This document shows positions 1 through 6,780 of a DNA stretch of 10,585 nt, piece by piece. Position numbers and translations under genes: made by a program. How positions within the stretch are numbered: position 1 is the first letter of the stretch; every line of letters begins with the position of its first letter. Location of the stretch: the NCBI GenBank assembly GCA_964400105.1, contig CAYNTG010000082.1:1-10585 (forward strand). The letters run 5' to 3'. Below the pieces are notes generated by a model. That model searched no databases. It was not told the origin of the DNA and worked only from the letters and a program-made list of their open reading frames with translations. Source of the DNA: CAYNTG01 sp964400105 (GTDB lineage Bacteria; UBP14; UBA6098).

Positions 1-66
1 AATTGATCCAACAAGGCCGATTCGCCTTCGCCCGCTCAACCAAATCAGAATATTTTTCCTGTTCTT

Positions 67-95
67 TTGGACACAATCACCACTTATATTATAAA
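67..95 (+). promoter_or_regulatory. Candidate upstream sigma70-like promoter
   Basis: TTGGAC at 67-72 and TATAAA at 90-95 are separated by 17 bases. They match four of six and five of six consensus positions. The site lies about 190 bases before the first gene and would form a tandem pair with the candidate at 147-175. The call rests only on hexamers in AT-rich DNA. The promoter consensus of this lineage is unknown, so confidence is low. Confidence 0.27.
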
Positions 96-146
96 ACAGG
101 GGGGTTACCATGTCCCTTTACCGGACAAGACGATATTAAATTCCCC

Positions 147-175
147 TTGACTTTTATAGCGAGGGAATTTAAATT
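147..175 (+). promoter_or_regulatory. Candidate sigma70-like promoter of the surface-protein operon
   Basis: TTGACT (147-152), a 17-base spacer and TAAATT (170-175) would start a transcript near 182. This leaves a leader of about 105 bases that contains the inverted repeat at 200-235. The -10 overlaps a 12-base palindrome GAATTTAAATTC at 165-176. The same hexamer pair (TTGACC, 17 bases, TAAATT) occurs at 6478-6506, which gives a little mutual support. A perfect TATAAT also lies at 242-247, but it has no good -35. Confidence 0.4.
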
Positions 176-199
176 CGTATATTAAATATTCAATTGGGG

Positions 200-235
200 A
201 ATCGCTGAGATTCAACGCATCGAATCTCAACGATT
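200..235. repeat. Inverted repeat in operon leader (hairpin or operator)
   Basis: Two 14-base arms, 200-213 and 222-235, are complementary at 13 positions; the one mismatch is C205 against A230. The core arms TGAGATTC (206-213) and GAATCTCA (222-229) are perfect, and the loop is the eight bases 214-221. In RNA it would form a stable stem in the 5' leader. In DNA it would be a good dimer operator, because a perfect TATAAT (242-247) begins seven bases downstream. No run of T follows, so it is not a simple intrinsic terminator. Which role it plays cannot be decided from sequence alone. Confidence 0.55.
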
Positions 236-287
236 TGTGAGTATAATTCTTTGTCGAAATTTATCACACAAAGGTAAAGGAGCTGAT

Positions 288-1316
288 ATGACACAAAAGG
301 GAGAGTATTTTCTATTCTCCGTTTTCTTGCTTTTCATTTTTGTCTTTATCGCAAACGTCTCGACTTCGCTTGCAATGACGCCGCCTGTGCCGGAGCTTTT
401 GGCACCGCCGGAGAGCGTTATTACGACATGCGAGGACGAGGAGGTCCACATTGCGCTTACCAGCGGAGAGGCTATCGACACAAACACGATAGTTTTTTGG
501 GTGAACAGCGAAAGCTTCACCCTCGGAGACGAAGAGCTTGAACTCGAAAACGACACATTATATTTCCGACCAAGCGGTTATTACACATATCCGACCGGAA
601 TGGTTGCGGTATGTATAGACAGTATCGCAGATACACTGGGGGACTGGTCGGAAAGACTCTGTTGGAATTTCTTCGTGGATCTCGATCCTCCTGTAATGAG
701 TAACGAATCGCCGACCAGCCCTCCGGACGTGTCGGCGTTCAATTTCGACATCTCGATGGACATCGTCGATGCGATGCTTCCCATTGATTCATCGTCGATT
801 ACGGTCGAGGTTACCACCGCTGCCGGAACGGTTACGATCGATTATGACGACCTATTCACCGATTGGTCGTTCCCGACGTTCAGCTTTCCCGCTCAGGATT
901 GCGGTGCAACTTTCGCAGACGGCGAAGAGGTTACGGTTCGACTTATCGTAAGGGACCTCCCGCCGATTACTTCGGACTGCGCTGGGAACCTGCTGGATAC
1001 GACGTTCACATTCACGCTTTCGGAGACGCCATGCGAGCGTTATCCAAACCCGATCACACCGGGTGTCAGCGCAGGCGTGAACGACGAGGTCATCTTCCAG
1101 TTCCCGAATATGCGCAAGGCGAATTCGGATATTCATATATTTATTTACGATCTTAAAAACAATCAGGTCGCGGACATCGACCAGCCTCTCTCCGGAGAAT
1201 GGCGCTGGGATGGCACAGACACAGCCGACGAACAGCTTGCTCAGGGAACATATATTTACCTGATTAAGATGGACGACGAGACGGTGTGCACCGGGACCAT
1301 CAGCATCGCAAGATAG
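288..1316 (+). CDS. Secreted Ig-like protein with FlgD-like C-terminal domain
   Basis: This is a 342-residue exported protein of unknown specific function. The ATG at 288 is chosen because AAGGAG (277-282) sits five bases before it; an in-frame ATG at 237 lacks this and would put extra polar residues before the signal peptide. Residues 1-29 are a signal peptide: a short charged start, a Phe/Leu-rich core, and a probable cut after STSLA. Two beta-rich, Ig-like stretches follow (about 33-132 and 133-250), the second opening with the DPPV junction common between such repeats. The C-terminus (about 252-342) begins with a YPNP motif. It continues with an IFIYDLKNNQV strand, a W-x-WDGTD turn and a GTYIYLIK strand, which is the pattern of the FlgD-like Ig or Por-type C-terminal domains of FCB bacteria. 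Its stop overlaps the ribosome-binding site of the next gene, so the two are co-transcribed. Surface or periplasmic structural role is inference. Confidence 0.85.
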   Translation: MTQKGEYFLFSVFLLFIFVFIANVSTSLAMTPPVPELLAPPESVITTCEDEEVHIALTSGEAIDTNTIVFWVNSESFTLGDEELELENDTLYFRPSGYYTYPTGMVAVCIDSIADTLGDWSERLCWNFFVDLDPPVMSNESPTSPPDVSAFNFDISMDIVDAMLPIDSSSITVEVTTAAGTVTIDYDDLFTDWSFPTFSFPAQDCGATFADGEEVTVRLIVRDLPPITSDCAGNLLDTTFTFTLSETPCERYPNPITPGVSAGVNDEVIFQFPNMRKANSDIHIFIYDLKNNQVADIDQPLSGEWRWDGTDTADEQLAQGTYIYLIKMDDETVCTGTISIAR

Positions 1317-1324
1317 GAGGAATG

Positions 1325-4213
1325 ATGAGAATCAGGAATACCTTAATAGCAGCGATAGCGGTGGCTCTTCTGGTTTCGGTGGCCTTCGGGCAGATCGATC
1401 AACTGGGCGCACGGCCGCTTGGGGCTGGCGGAGCTTACACCGCGCTCTCTTCGGATGCAAATTCCGCCGCATGGAATCCGGCTTCGATGGAGACGTTCCG
1501 CAACCTCGCATTTACCGCGAGTTATAGCCGGCTTTATCTCGGCATCGACGACGACGGACTCAACGAGGGTTTCGCCGGTTTTGTGAACCATCTCGGCCTT
1601 TATGGAGAATACGGAAGCTACGGAATCTCGTTCGCGCAGTATTTCTCCGATGTATATAGCCAGATGCAGATTACGCTCGGATACGGCAAGCGCCTTTACG
1701 GCACCGTGGACGGCCCGCAGCTTTCGCTCGGTGCGAATTTCAAGCTGATTCGCAGCGGATTCAACGAATCGAATTTCTATCGTTTCGATCCTACAGACGA
1801 TATCTTCAGCGCAGGCGAAAACAGCATGGCATACTCGGCCGATGCGGGATTATATTTTTGCCCCGTCGAATGGCTTAGCGTCGGTGCGGTAGTGAAAGAC
1901 CTACTTCAGCCGGATATTTCGATCTCCGGTTCGGGCGAGGATGCCGATAAGCTTCCGATGTCCGTTCGCGGCGGTTTGGCCTTTCATTACAAGGGCTTTC
2001 ATCCGGCGGTCGAGGTCGAATATTCGACGCGCGAGATCAACGGCGAATCGGATATGGATATCCATGCCGGTCTGGAGAAATGGTTCGGCAAAAGCCTCGC
2101 CGTTCGCGCCGGTTTAAACCGCGACGAGGCGGCTCTGGGATTTTCCTATATGCACTACGGCGAGCGCCTCGGATGGGGCCTCGATTACGCCGTGCTGTAT
2201 CCGGCACTTAACGAGATGAGCAGCGAGTATTTCACCACGCATCGTGTGGCGCTCAACCTCACGCTCGATCCTCCGCCGGAACCGATCCGGGATCTGGAGG
2301 TTTCGGAAGGCATCGTGGAGATTACACCGAAGCGCGCAATCATCGGCGACGAGGTCGAAATCCGCACGACGGTCGAAAATCGCGGCGAGATCGACGAGAA
2401 CAACGTTCGTGTCGCGGTCTATTACCAAAATGCCCTCGGCGAATGGAACCTCGCCGTGCCAATCGAGAAATATAATTTCGATGTGGCCGAACGGACTGGA
2501 CTCTCGTGGAAATGGCTTCCACCGGCCAAGGGACATTATACCATCTTCGTGAGCATCGACGACAAGGGCGACCGCATCCCGGAATCGCACGGCAAGGTGC
2601 CCGAAGAGGATGAAAGTAACAATATAGGCATGGGCGAATTCGATGTATTCCTCACCCCAGAGGGCAATATCAGTCCGCGCGACAAACTGCTCAAGGTAAG
2701 CAAACTGACGCTTTATCAGGAAGAGAAACCGCTTATACCGATCGTCTTCTTCGACAAGGAAGAGCAGGCCGTCGATTCGCGATACGATTCCATGTTAAAG
2801 TCGGTTGCGGAGCGGCTTAAGGGAAATCCGAATGTGCTGATCTATCTTCGCGGCTACTACGACGAGGAATCCGAGCAGGGCGAGAACAGAGAAGACCTCG
2901 CTATCGGAAGGGCGCGCACGGTGGCCAATAAGCTGAAGGCATTCGGCGCACCGGACGTTCAGTTCACGGTCGTGGAGACGGGATACTATATGGGCAAGTC
3001 CCGTGCGGGAGACCTGACGAGCCAGTTTATCCTCGAGGATAAAAAGCTCATGTCCGAAGAGAACCGGCGCGTCGAACTTGCGGCATGGTTCCCCGAGGGG
3101 ATGGATTTCCTCGTCGAGGTTCCTATCGGTTCTAGCCTCGGCGCGGAGGGCAAGACCGCTCTCGGCGGCAAGATCGGCGCGATGCAGACGCTTCTGGAGC
3201 GCAATCCCGAGGCGATCATCCTGGTCGAGAGTTTTTACAACATCGACAACAATCAGGAAGCCGATGTCGCATTCGTCAGAGCTGCGGAGATCGGACGTTA
3301 TCTTCGCGACCAGCTCGGCGAAGACCTCGCCGAACGCATCAGGATTCACTCCTCCTTCGAGCCTGAAGCCGAGGTCGAGAAGGTCCTTGTTTTCCCGAAC
3401 TCCGAGGGCGTAATCTGGCGGCCATTGGTCGGCGATAGGGTATTCACCGACTATCAGGTCGAGGGCGCAGAGGAGAATCTCGTTCAGATCGACGCCTCGG
3501 TAGATGCCGGTGTCGATAGCTTCGGTGTGGTTATCGTCAACGAAAAGGGCGATGTCGTTCGCACATTGGCATATGGCAAAGGCGATGTCCCATCCGGTCT
3601 GGCATGGGACTGGCGCGACAACGCCGGTGAGCTTCTCGATTTCGACCGCAAATATTTCGCGAAGCTCGATATCCGCGATAATATGGGCGAGACATTTCTG
3701 ACATACTCCGATACGATGGAGATTCAGGTTACCCGCCAATCTAAGAGGATAGAGAGTCTCGTTATCGTGCTCTTCAGGTTCGACGAGGAGGTTCCGGAAT
3801 CGAAGTTCCTCGAGACCCGCATCGAATATGTCGCTCGCCGTTTCATCGAGCGTGCGGAAAAGGAAAACACGCGCGTGACCGCTTTCGTTGCAGGCCATGC
3901 AGATTCCATCGGCCCGGAATACGATAACATCGCGCTTTCCAAACTAAGGGCCGAGCGCGAACTCGAAAACCTTCGCAACTATATGGTATATCTGCTCGGA
4001 CTGAATTCTCAGGAGCAGCTCGACAAATGGTTTGCGGATAGGAACGTTACGCTCGAGGCTAAGGGTTATGGCGAATCTCAGCCTTATGAAATTCTCCATT
4101 GGACGGGCGATACGGTAGAGCGCTTGCTCTTGGGAAACAATTCGTTCCCGGAGGGCAGGACGGTCAACCGGCGAGTATTACTCGAACTAGAGACCGAGCG
4201 AATCGTCGAGTAG
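1325..4213 (+). CDS. PorV-like barrel fused to CARDB, FlgD-Ig and three OmpA-like modules
   Basis: This is a 962-residue outer-membrane protein. AGGAGG (1315-1320), overlapping the previous stop, serves ATG 1325 (spacing four); ATG 1322 is adjacent and less well spaced. Residues 1-22 are a signal peptide ending AFG-Q. Residues 23-313 resemble the PorV/PorQ beta-barrel family; the LGARPLGAGGAYTALSSDAN opening, the WNPA turn and alternating aromatic strands are visible. Residues 320-435 look like a CARDB domain (GDEVEI, TVENRGE, DESNN). An OmpA-like module at 460-590 keeps D-x..-R-A-R and E-NRRVEL (NRR 580-582). A second, degenerate module (599-710) has the VRAAEIGRYL helix but no NRR. A FlgD-like Ig domain (about 725-802) has the SGLAWDWRDNAG turn. 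The third OmpA module (805-962) is canonical: GHAD with Asp860, N-x-ALSKLRAE, GYGESQP and GRTVNRRV (948-951). OmpA modules bind peptidoglycan, so a barrel tethered to the wall is the likely role. Domain calls are by motif; exact borders are estimates. Confidence 0.87.
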   Translation: MRIRNTLIAAIAVALLVSVAFGQIDQLGARPLGAGGAYTALSSDANSAAWNPASMETFRNLAFTASYSRLYLGIDDDGLNEGFAGFVNHLGLYGEYGSYGISFAQYFSDVYSQMQITLGYGKRLYGTVDGPQLSLGANFKLIRSGFNESNFYRFDPTDDIFSAGENSMAYSADAGLYFCPVEWLSVGAVVKDLLQPDISISGSGEDADKLPMSVRGGLAFHYKGFHPAVEVEYSTREINGESDMDIHAGLEKWFGKSLAVRAGLNRDEAALGFSYMHYGERLGWGLDYAVLYPALNEMSSEYFTTHRVALNLTLDPPPEPIRDLEVSEGIVEITPKRAIIGDEVEIRTTVENRGEIDENNVRVAVYYQNALGEWNLAVPIEKYNFDVAERTGLSWKWLPPAKGHYTIFVSIDDKGDRIPESHGKVPEEDESNNIGMGEFDVFLTPEGNISPRDKLLKVSKLTLYQEEKPLIPIVFFDKEEQAVDSRYDSMLKSVAERLKGNPNVLIYLRGYYDEESEQGENREDLAIGRARTVANKLKAFGAPDVQFTVVETGYYMGKSRAGDLTSQFILEDKKLMSEENRRVELAAWFPEGMDFLVEVPIGSSLGAEGKTALGGKIGAMQTLLERNPEAIILVESFYNIDNNQEADVAFVRAAEIGRYLRDQLGEDLAERIRIHSSFEPEAEVEKVLVFPNSEGVIWRPLVGDRVFTDYQVEGAEENLVQIDASVDAGVDSFGVVIVNEKGDVVRTLAYGKGDVPSGLAWDWRDNAGELLDFDRKYFAKLDIRDNMGETFLTYSDTMEIQVTRQSKRIESLVIVLFRFDEEVPESKFLETRIEYVARRFIERAEKENTRVTAFVAGHADSIGPEYDNIALSKLRAERELENLRNYMVYLLGLNSQEQLDKWFADRNVTLEAKGYGESQPYEILHWTGDTVERLLLGNNSFPEGRTVNRRVLLELETERIVE

Positions 4214-4234
4214 CAATAATAAGGATGCGTAGCG

Positions 4235-4257
4235 AAAAGGGGCGGCAACTATGCCGC
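4235..4257 (+). terminator. Probable intrinsic terminator cut by the assembly gap
   Basis: AAAAGGGGCGGCA (4235-4247), loop ACTA (4248-4251), then TGCCGC (4252-4257) running straight into the N run. Six base pairs are visible. The unpaired AAAAGGGG on the 5' side predicts that the missing bases continue with CCCC and a T run, which would complete a classic terminator 22 bases after the stop of the barrel gene. The completion is inference from the 5' arm. Confidence 0.5.
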
Positions 4258-4357
4258 NNNNNNNNNNNNNNNNNNNNNNNNNNNNNNNNNNNNNNNNNNN
4301 NNNNNNNNNNNNNNNNNNNNNNNNNNNNNNNNNNNNNNNNNNNNNNNNNNNNNNNNN
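4258..4357. other. Assembly gap (100 N)
   Basis: Exactly 100 N, the conventional placeholder for a scaffold gap of unknown size. The true distance between the two sides is not known, and genes could be missing. It removes the start codon and the first part of the signal peptide of the next gene. Confidence 0.98.
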
Positions 4358-6102
4358 TCGTTTTGTTATGTCTGGTTTTCACCGCTTTCGCGGATACCAC
4401 CTATGTCGCTAAGGGCGAGATACCGAGCGGCATCTGGATTAAGGAATTCTCTCCTTATATCATTCAAGATACGGTGCGGATTAGAAACGGTAATTGCTTA
4501 TATATCGAATACGGTTGTGAAATTCTTTTCGAGGACGACGTGGTCTTTTATGTCGAAGCGCAATCGAAATTGGTCGCCGGTGTCCCTCGATGCTTCGGGG
4601 ACCATGTGGATTCGGTTTGGTTCAGATATGCAGGACCCGAAGGCGACACTATTACGGGCTGGGACGGCCTGAGATTCGAGGGAGCGGCGGCATGCACACT
4701 CGATCGATGCCATATCTCCGGTGTCGTTATGGATGGTCCGACAAACCCCGGCGCTGTTTCCAACAAAAGCGGGCTTTTATGCCTTACCAACAGCCTCATC
4801 ACAAATAATATCGGTGGAGGTGCTGGTGGCGGCGGCGTTCGAGTTCAAACGATTAAAAGCACTTACGTAATGCATTGCACAATAACGAATAACAAGTCAT
4901 ACGGCAACGGCGGCGGAATCTATGTCGATGCGAACGAGCTTTGCCGGATCGACGGCAACTTTATCTATAATAACAAGCTTATCGATGGCTCGAAGGATGG
5001 TGGCGGCGCATATCTCACCGGAAGCTCGTCGTTCGAGGATGACACTTTGCTTTGGAATAAATCTTATCACGATGGTGGCGGGCTTTTTGTGATCGGTTTC
5101 GATTCCGATATAATTCGTCCGGTAATGCAATTTAATGTGACAACCCGAAGGGGCGGCGCAATGGCCATAAGCGATTGTGCGCCTACGGTTTTTGCGGCGG
5201 ATGCGTGCTATAATTACGCATTAGTTACCGAGGGCGCGGCTGTGTATGTCTTCAACAATGCAAATCCGACATTCACCAATTGCGTCGTGGCCCACAACGA
5301 CGGCGGTGGTATATGGTGCACCTCGAGCAGCGCCGATGAGTATTTGAAGATCATCAACTGCACGATTACGAATAACTATTCTGGACCCGGGCTCCACATT
5401 GGATTCACATACGGCAGCGCAAATGTGATTTTATTCAATTCGGCTATCTCTTACAATTTAAGATATTCTCATAGTTGCCAGCAGATTCTTATGGAGTCTT
5501 TCTCCAACCTCTATGTCGATCACACTTTCATAGAGGACACCACCGATATATGCAATTCCGGTTTCGGCACGATCTACCTTTTAAACCCACATAATTTCCT
5601 TACCGGCAATCCTGTTTTTGTGGATTCTTCCGAGTGCAATATCGGGTTTATTCCATCCTGCTCGCCGTTTGTATCGGATCTCATCGATGCCGGAACGCCT
5701 TACGCGTTTATTCTCGGCGACACGATATGGGCGCCGGAGGACGATTTCCTCGGGAATACGCGTTTCATGGATGCCAATTTCGATCTCGGTGCGTTCGAGA
5801 ACAGCTGCCTCGACGTGAAGGACAAATCCGATCTTCCGGAAAGAACCGCCCTTATTTCGGCAAAGCCAAACCCATTCAACTCGACGGTCGCTATCGAATT
5901 TCAAATTGCGCGAAACAGCGATGTCGAGATCGAGGCATTCGATATGACCGGCAGGAAGGTCGCATCGATCATGAATGAAGCAATCGAGCCGGGCAGACAC
6001 GAGGCTTATTGGGAAGCCGGGGATATCCCTTCGGGGGTCTATAGCATAAAGCTGCGTGTCGATCGGGAGGAATATTTCAAGAAGGTCACATATCTAAAAT
6101 AG
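4358..6102 (+). CDS. Secreted right-handed beta-helix protein with Por-type sorting domain (5' partial)
   Basis: The start is lost in the N run. The first readable codon in frame is GTT at 4360, and 580 residues remain (numbered from there). Residues 1-11 are the end of a signal peptide with a probable cut at AFA-D. From about 115 to 365 the protein repeats short coils of the form C-T-I-T-N-N followed by Gly-Gly-Gly-I/A/L, for example near 172-187, 209-225 and 333-345. This is the right-handed parallel beta-helix pattern of pectate-lyase-like and adhesin-like proteins. Residues 441-480 (LIDAG ... DFLG-x-TR ... DLGAFE) match the cap that often ends such helices (choice-of-anchor Q type). Residues about 495-580 are a Por-type/FlgD-like C-terminal domain with PNPFN at 503-507, FDMTGRKV, and SGVYSIKL near the end. 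In Bacteroidota such domains direct type IX secretion. No catalytic site was recognised, so enzyme or adhesin remains open. Confidence 0.85.
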
Positions 6103-6140
6103 TTTAGCCGAACCTGTTATTACGGTCGTCTATGAAGATA

Positions 6141-6342
6141 TGAATCCCCCCCCTCCGCGCACAGACGTGTTTCCTTCGGTCGCTGTCACGAAATTTGGTC
6201 GCCAGCGGCGACAGGCGAGGCCGACCCGGCGACCGAGCTTGAATGAAGCGCCCTTCGGGGTCGTCGTAGCCAACGATTTTCGCTTGAATCCCCCCCCCAC
6301 CACGCTGTCACGATTTTTGCGGTTCCTTCGGACGCAAAAATC
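6141..6342. repeat. C-rich intergenic segment with duplicated motifs
   Basis: Several words occur twice in the same order. TGAAT followed by eight C is at 6141-6153 and, with nine C, at 6285-6298. CGCTGTCACGA is at 6181-6191 and 6303-6313. TTCCTTCGG is near 6171 and near 6323, with a related CCCTTCGGGG between them. Small stems are present, such as GTCGCC/GGCGAC at 6198-6203 and 6207-6212. A seven-C tract (6376-6382) lies just beyond. The pattern suggests two diverged copies of a dispersed, structure-forming intergenic element. I do not recognise a named family. Confidence 0.45.
6312..6342. repeat. Perfect 10-bp hairpin in the C-rich segment
   Basis: GATTTTTGCG (6312-6321) and CGCAAAAATC (6333-6342) are exact complements around an 11-base loop that contains CCTTCGG. 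No T run follows on the plus strand. It lies about 210 bases after the beta-helix gene, rather far for its terminator. Confidence 0.5.
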
Positions 6343-6477
6343 CCCACCCGACCACACGCCACACCCGCGCCAGCGCCCCCCCGACCTCCAAATCCTCGAT
6401 TTTACTGCTGTTTCGACCTGCAAGACCTGCGATAAACTGCATACGTAATTTTTTTTCAGATACTTAGTTGATTTCGC

Positions 6478-6506
6478 TTGACCCTACATAAATACTGTCT
6501 TAAATT
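6478..6506 (+). promoter_or_regulatory. Candidate promoter upstream of the nuclease gene
   Basis: TTGACC (6478-6483), a 17-base spacer and TAAATT (6501-6506), the same arrangement as at 147-175. A transcript from here would begin near 6513 and run through the palindromic repeat at 6577-6653 before reaching the nuclease start at 6781. This gives a structured leader of about 270 bases. The hexamers are all the evidence there is. Confidence 0.3.
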
Positions 6507-6576
6507 GCAAGTATGATTACAAAACCAAAATTAGATTTCGTCGGAAAATCCCTCGCCATAGGATTTATTTTCTCCA

Positions 6577-6653
6577 CGCGGGCGGTTCGCGAACCGCCCC
6601 TACGACCGATGACGAAAACCGTAGGGGTCGTTCGCTAACGACCCTCAACCGCG
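6577..6653 (+). repeat. Palindromic GC-rich repeat, copy 1
   Basis: Three nested inverted repeats are visible. A perfect 20-base palindrome lies at 6580-6599 (arms GGGCGGTTCG and CGAACCGCCC). CCCCTACG (6597-6604) pairs with CGTAGGGG (6620-6627). GGGTCGTT (6625-6632) pairs with AACGACCC (6637-6644) around a CGCT loop. The element matches the reverse complement of 7851-7929, including CGCGGGCGG at its edge, CGCCCCTAYGACCGA inside and CGTAGGGG. This is typical of small mobile or selfish intergenic palindromes (REP or MITE-like); the family is not identified. Confidence 0.7.
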
Positions 6654-6780
6654 CCAAACACATAACCAAACCCGTAGGAGAGAAACCGGAGCTGGGAATA
6701 GACTGATGACCACACGAATTACCCAAACCCACACAACTAACTCAAAGAGTCTTAATTTGTATAATTATTAAGGAGAAAAA

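Larger units (their letters stand above)
6103..6780. other. Long intergenic region with repeats, no convincing gene
   Basis: These 678 bases hold no gene I can support. The first part (6141-6400) is C-rich on the plus strand, with poly-C tracts and short hairpins. The middle (6440-6570) is AT-rich with a candidate promoter, and 6577-6653 is a palindromic repeat. The last 100 bases are AT-rich leader for the nuclease gene. Two overlapping open frames on opposite strands (6140-6448 and 6130-6423) have low-complexity Pro/Arg/Thr or Gly/Arg/Val translations, no ribosome-binding site, and coincide with the repeats. A TATAAT at 6760-6765 is too close to the nuclease start codon to be a normal -10. 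Confidence 0.7.

Noticed and set aside
3..185. 60-residue open frame at the window start
   Set aside because: No ribosome-binding site or recognisable domain. It overlaps AT-rich promoter-like DNA.
2795..3898. 367-residue open frame on the minus strand inside the barrel-OmpA gene
   Set aside because: It is antisense to a gene with clear domain motifs and has no recognisable domain. It is a frame shadow caused by codon bias on the real strand.
4099..4257. Apparent extension of the beta-helix gene through the N run into the barrel gene
   Set aside because: It is only an open frame read through unknown bases. The upstream part is out of frame within the OmpA coding sequence, and a signal peptide right after the gap shows the true start lies in the gap.
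6298..6376. Firm G-quadruplex call on the minus strand of the poly-C tracts
   Set aside because: The G tracts are long but separated by long or uneven loops. Kept only as a possibility within the C-rich segment finding.
6130..6448. Overlapping open frames of 97 and 102 residues on both strands
   Set aside because: They have low-complexity translations, coincide with poly-C tracts and duplicated words, and lack ribosome-binding sites.
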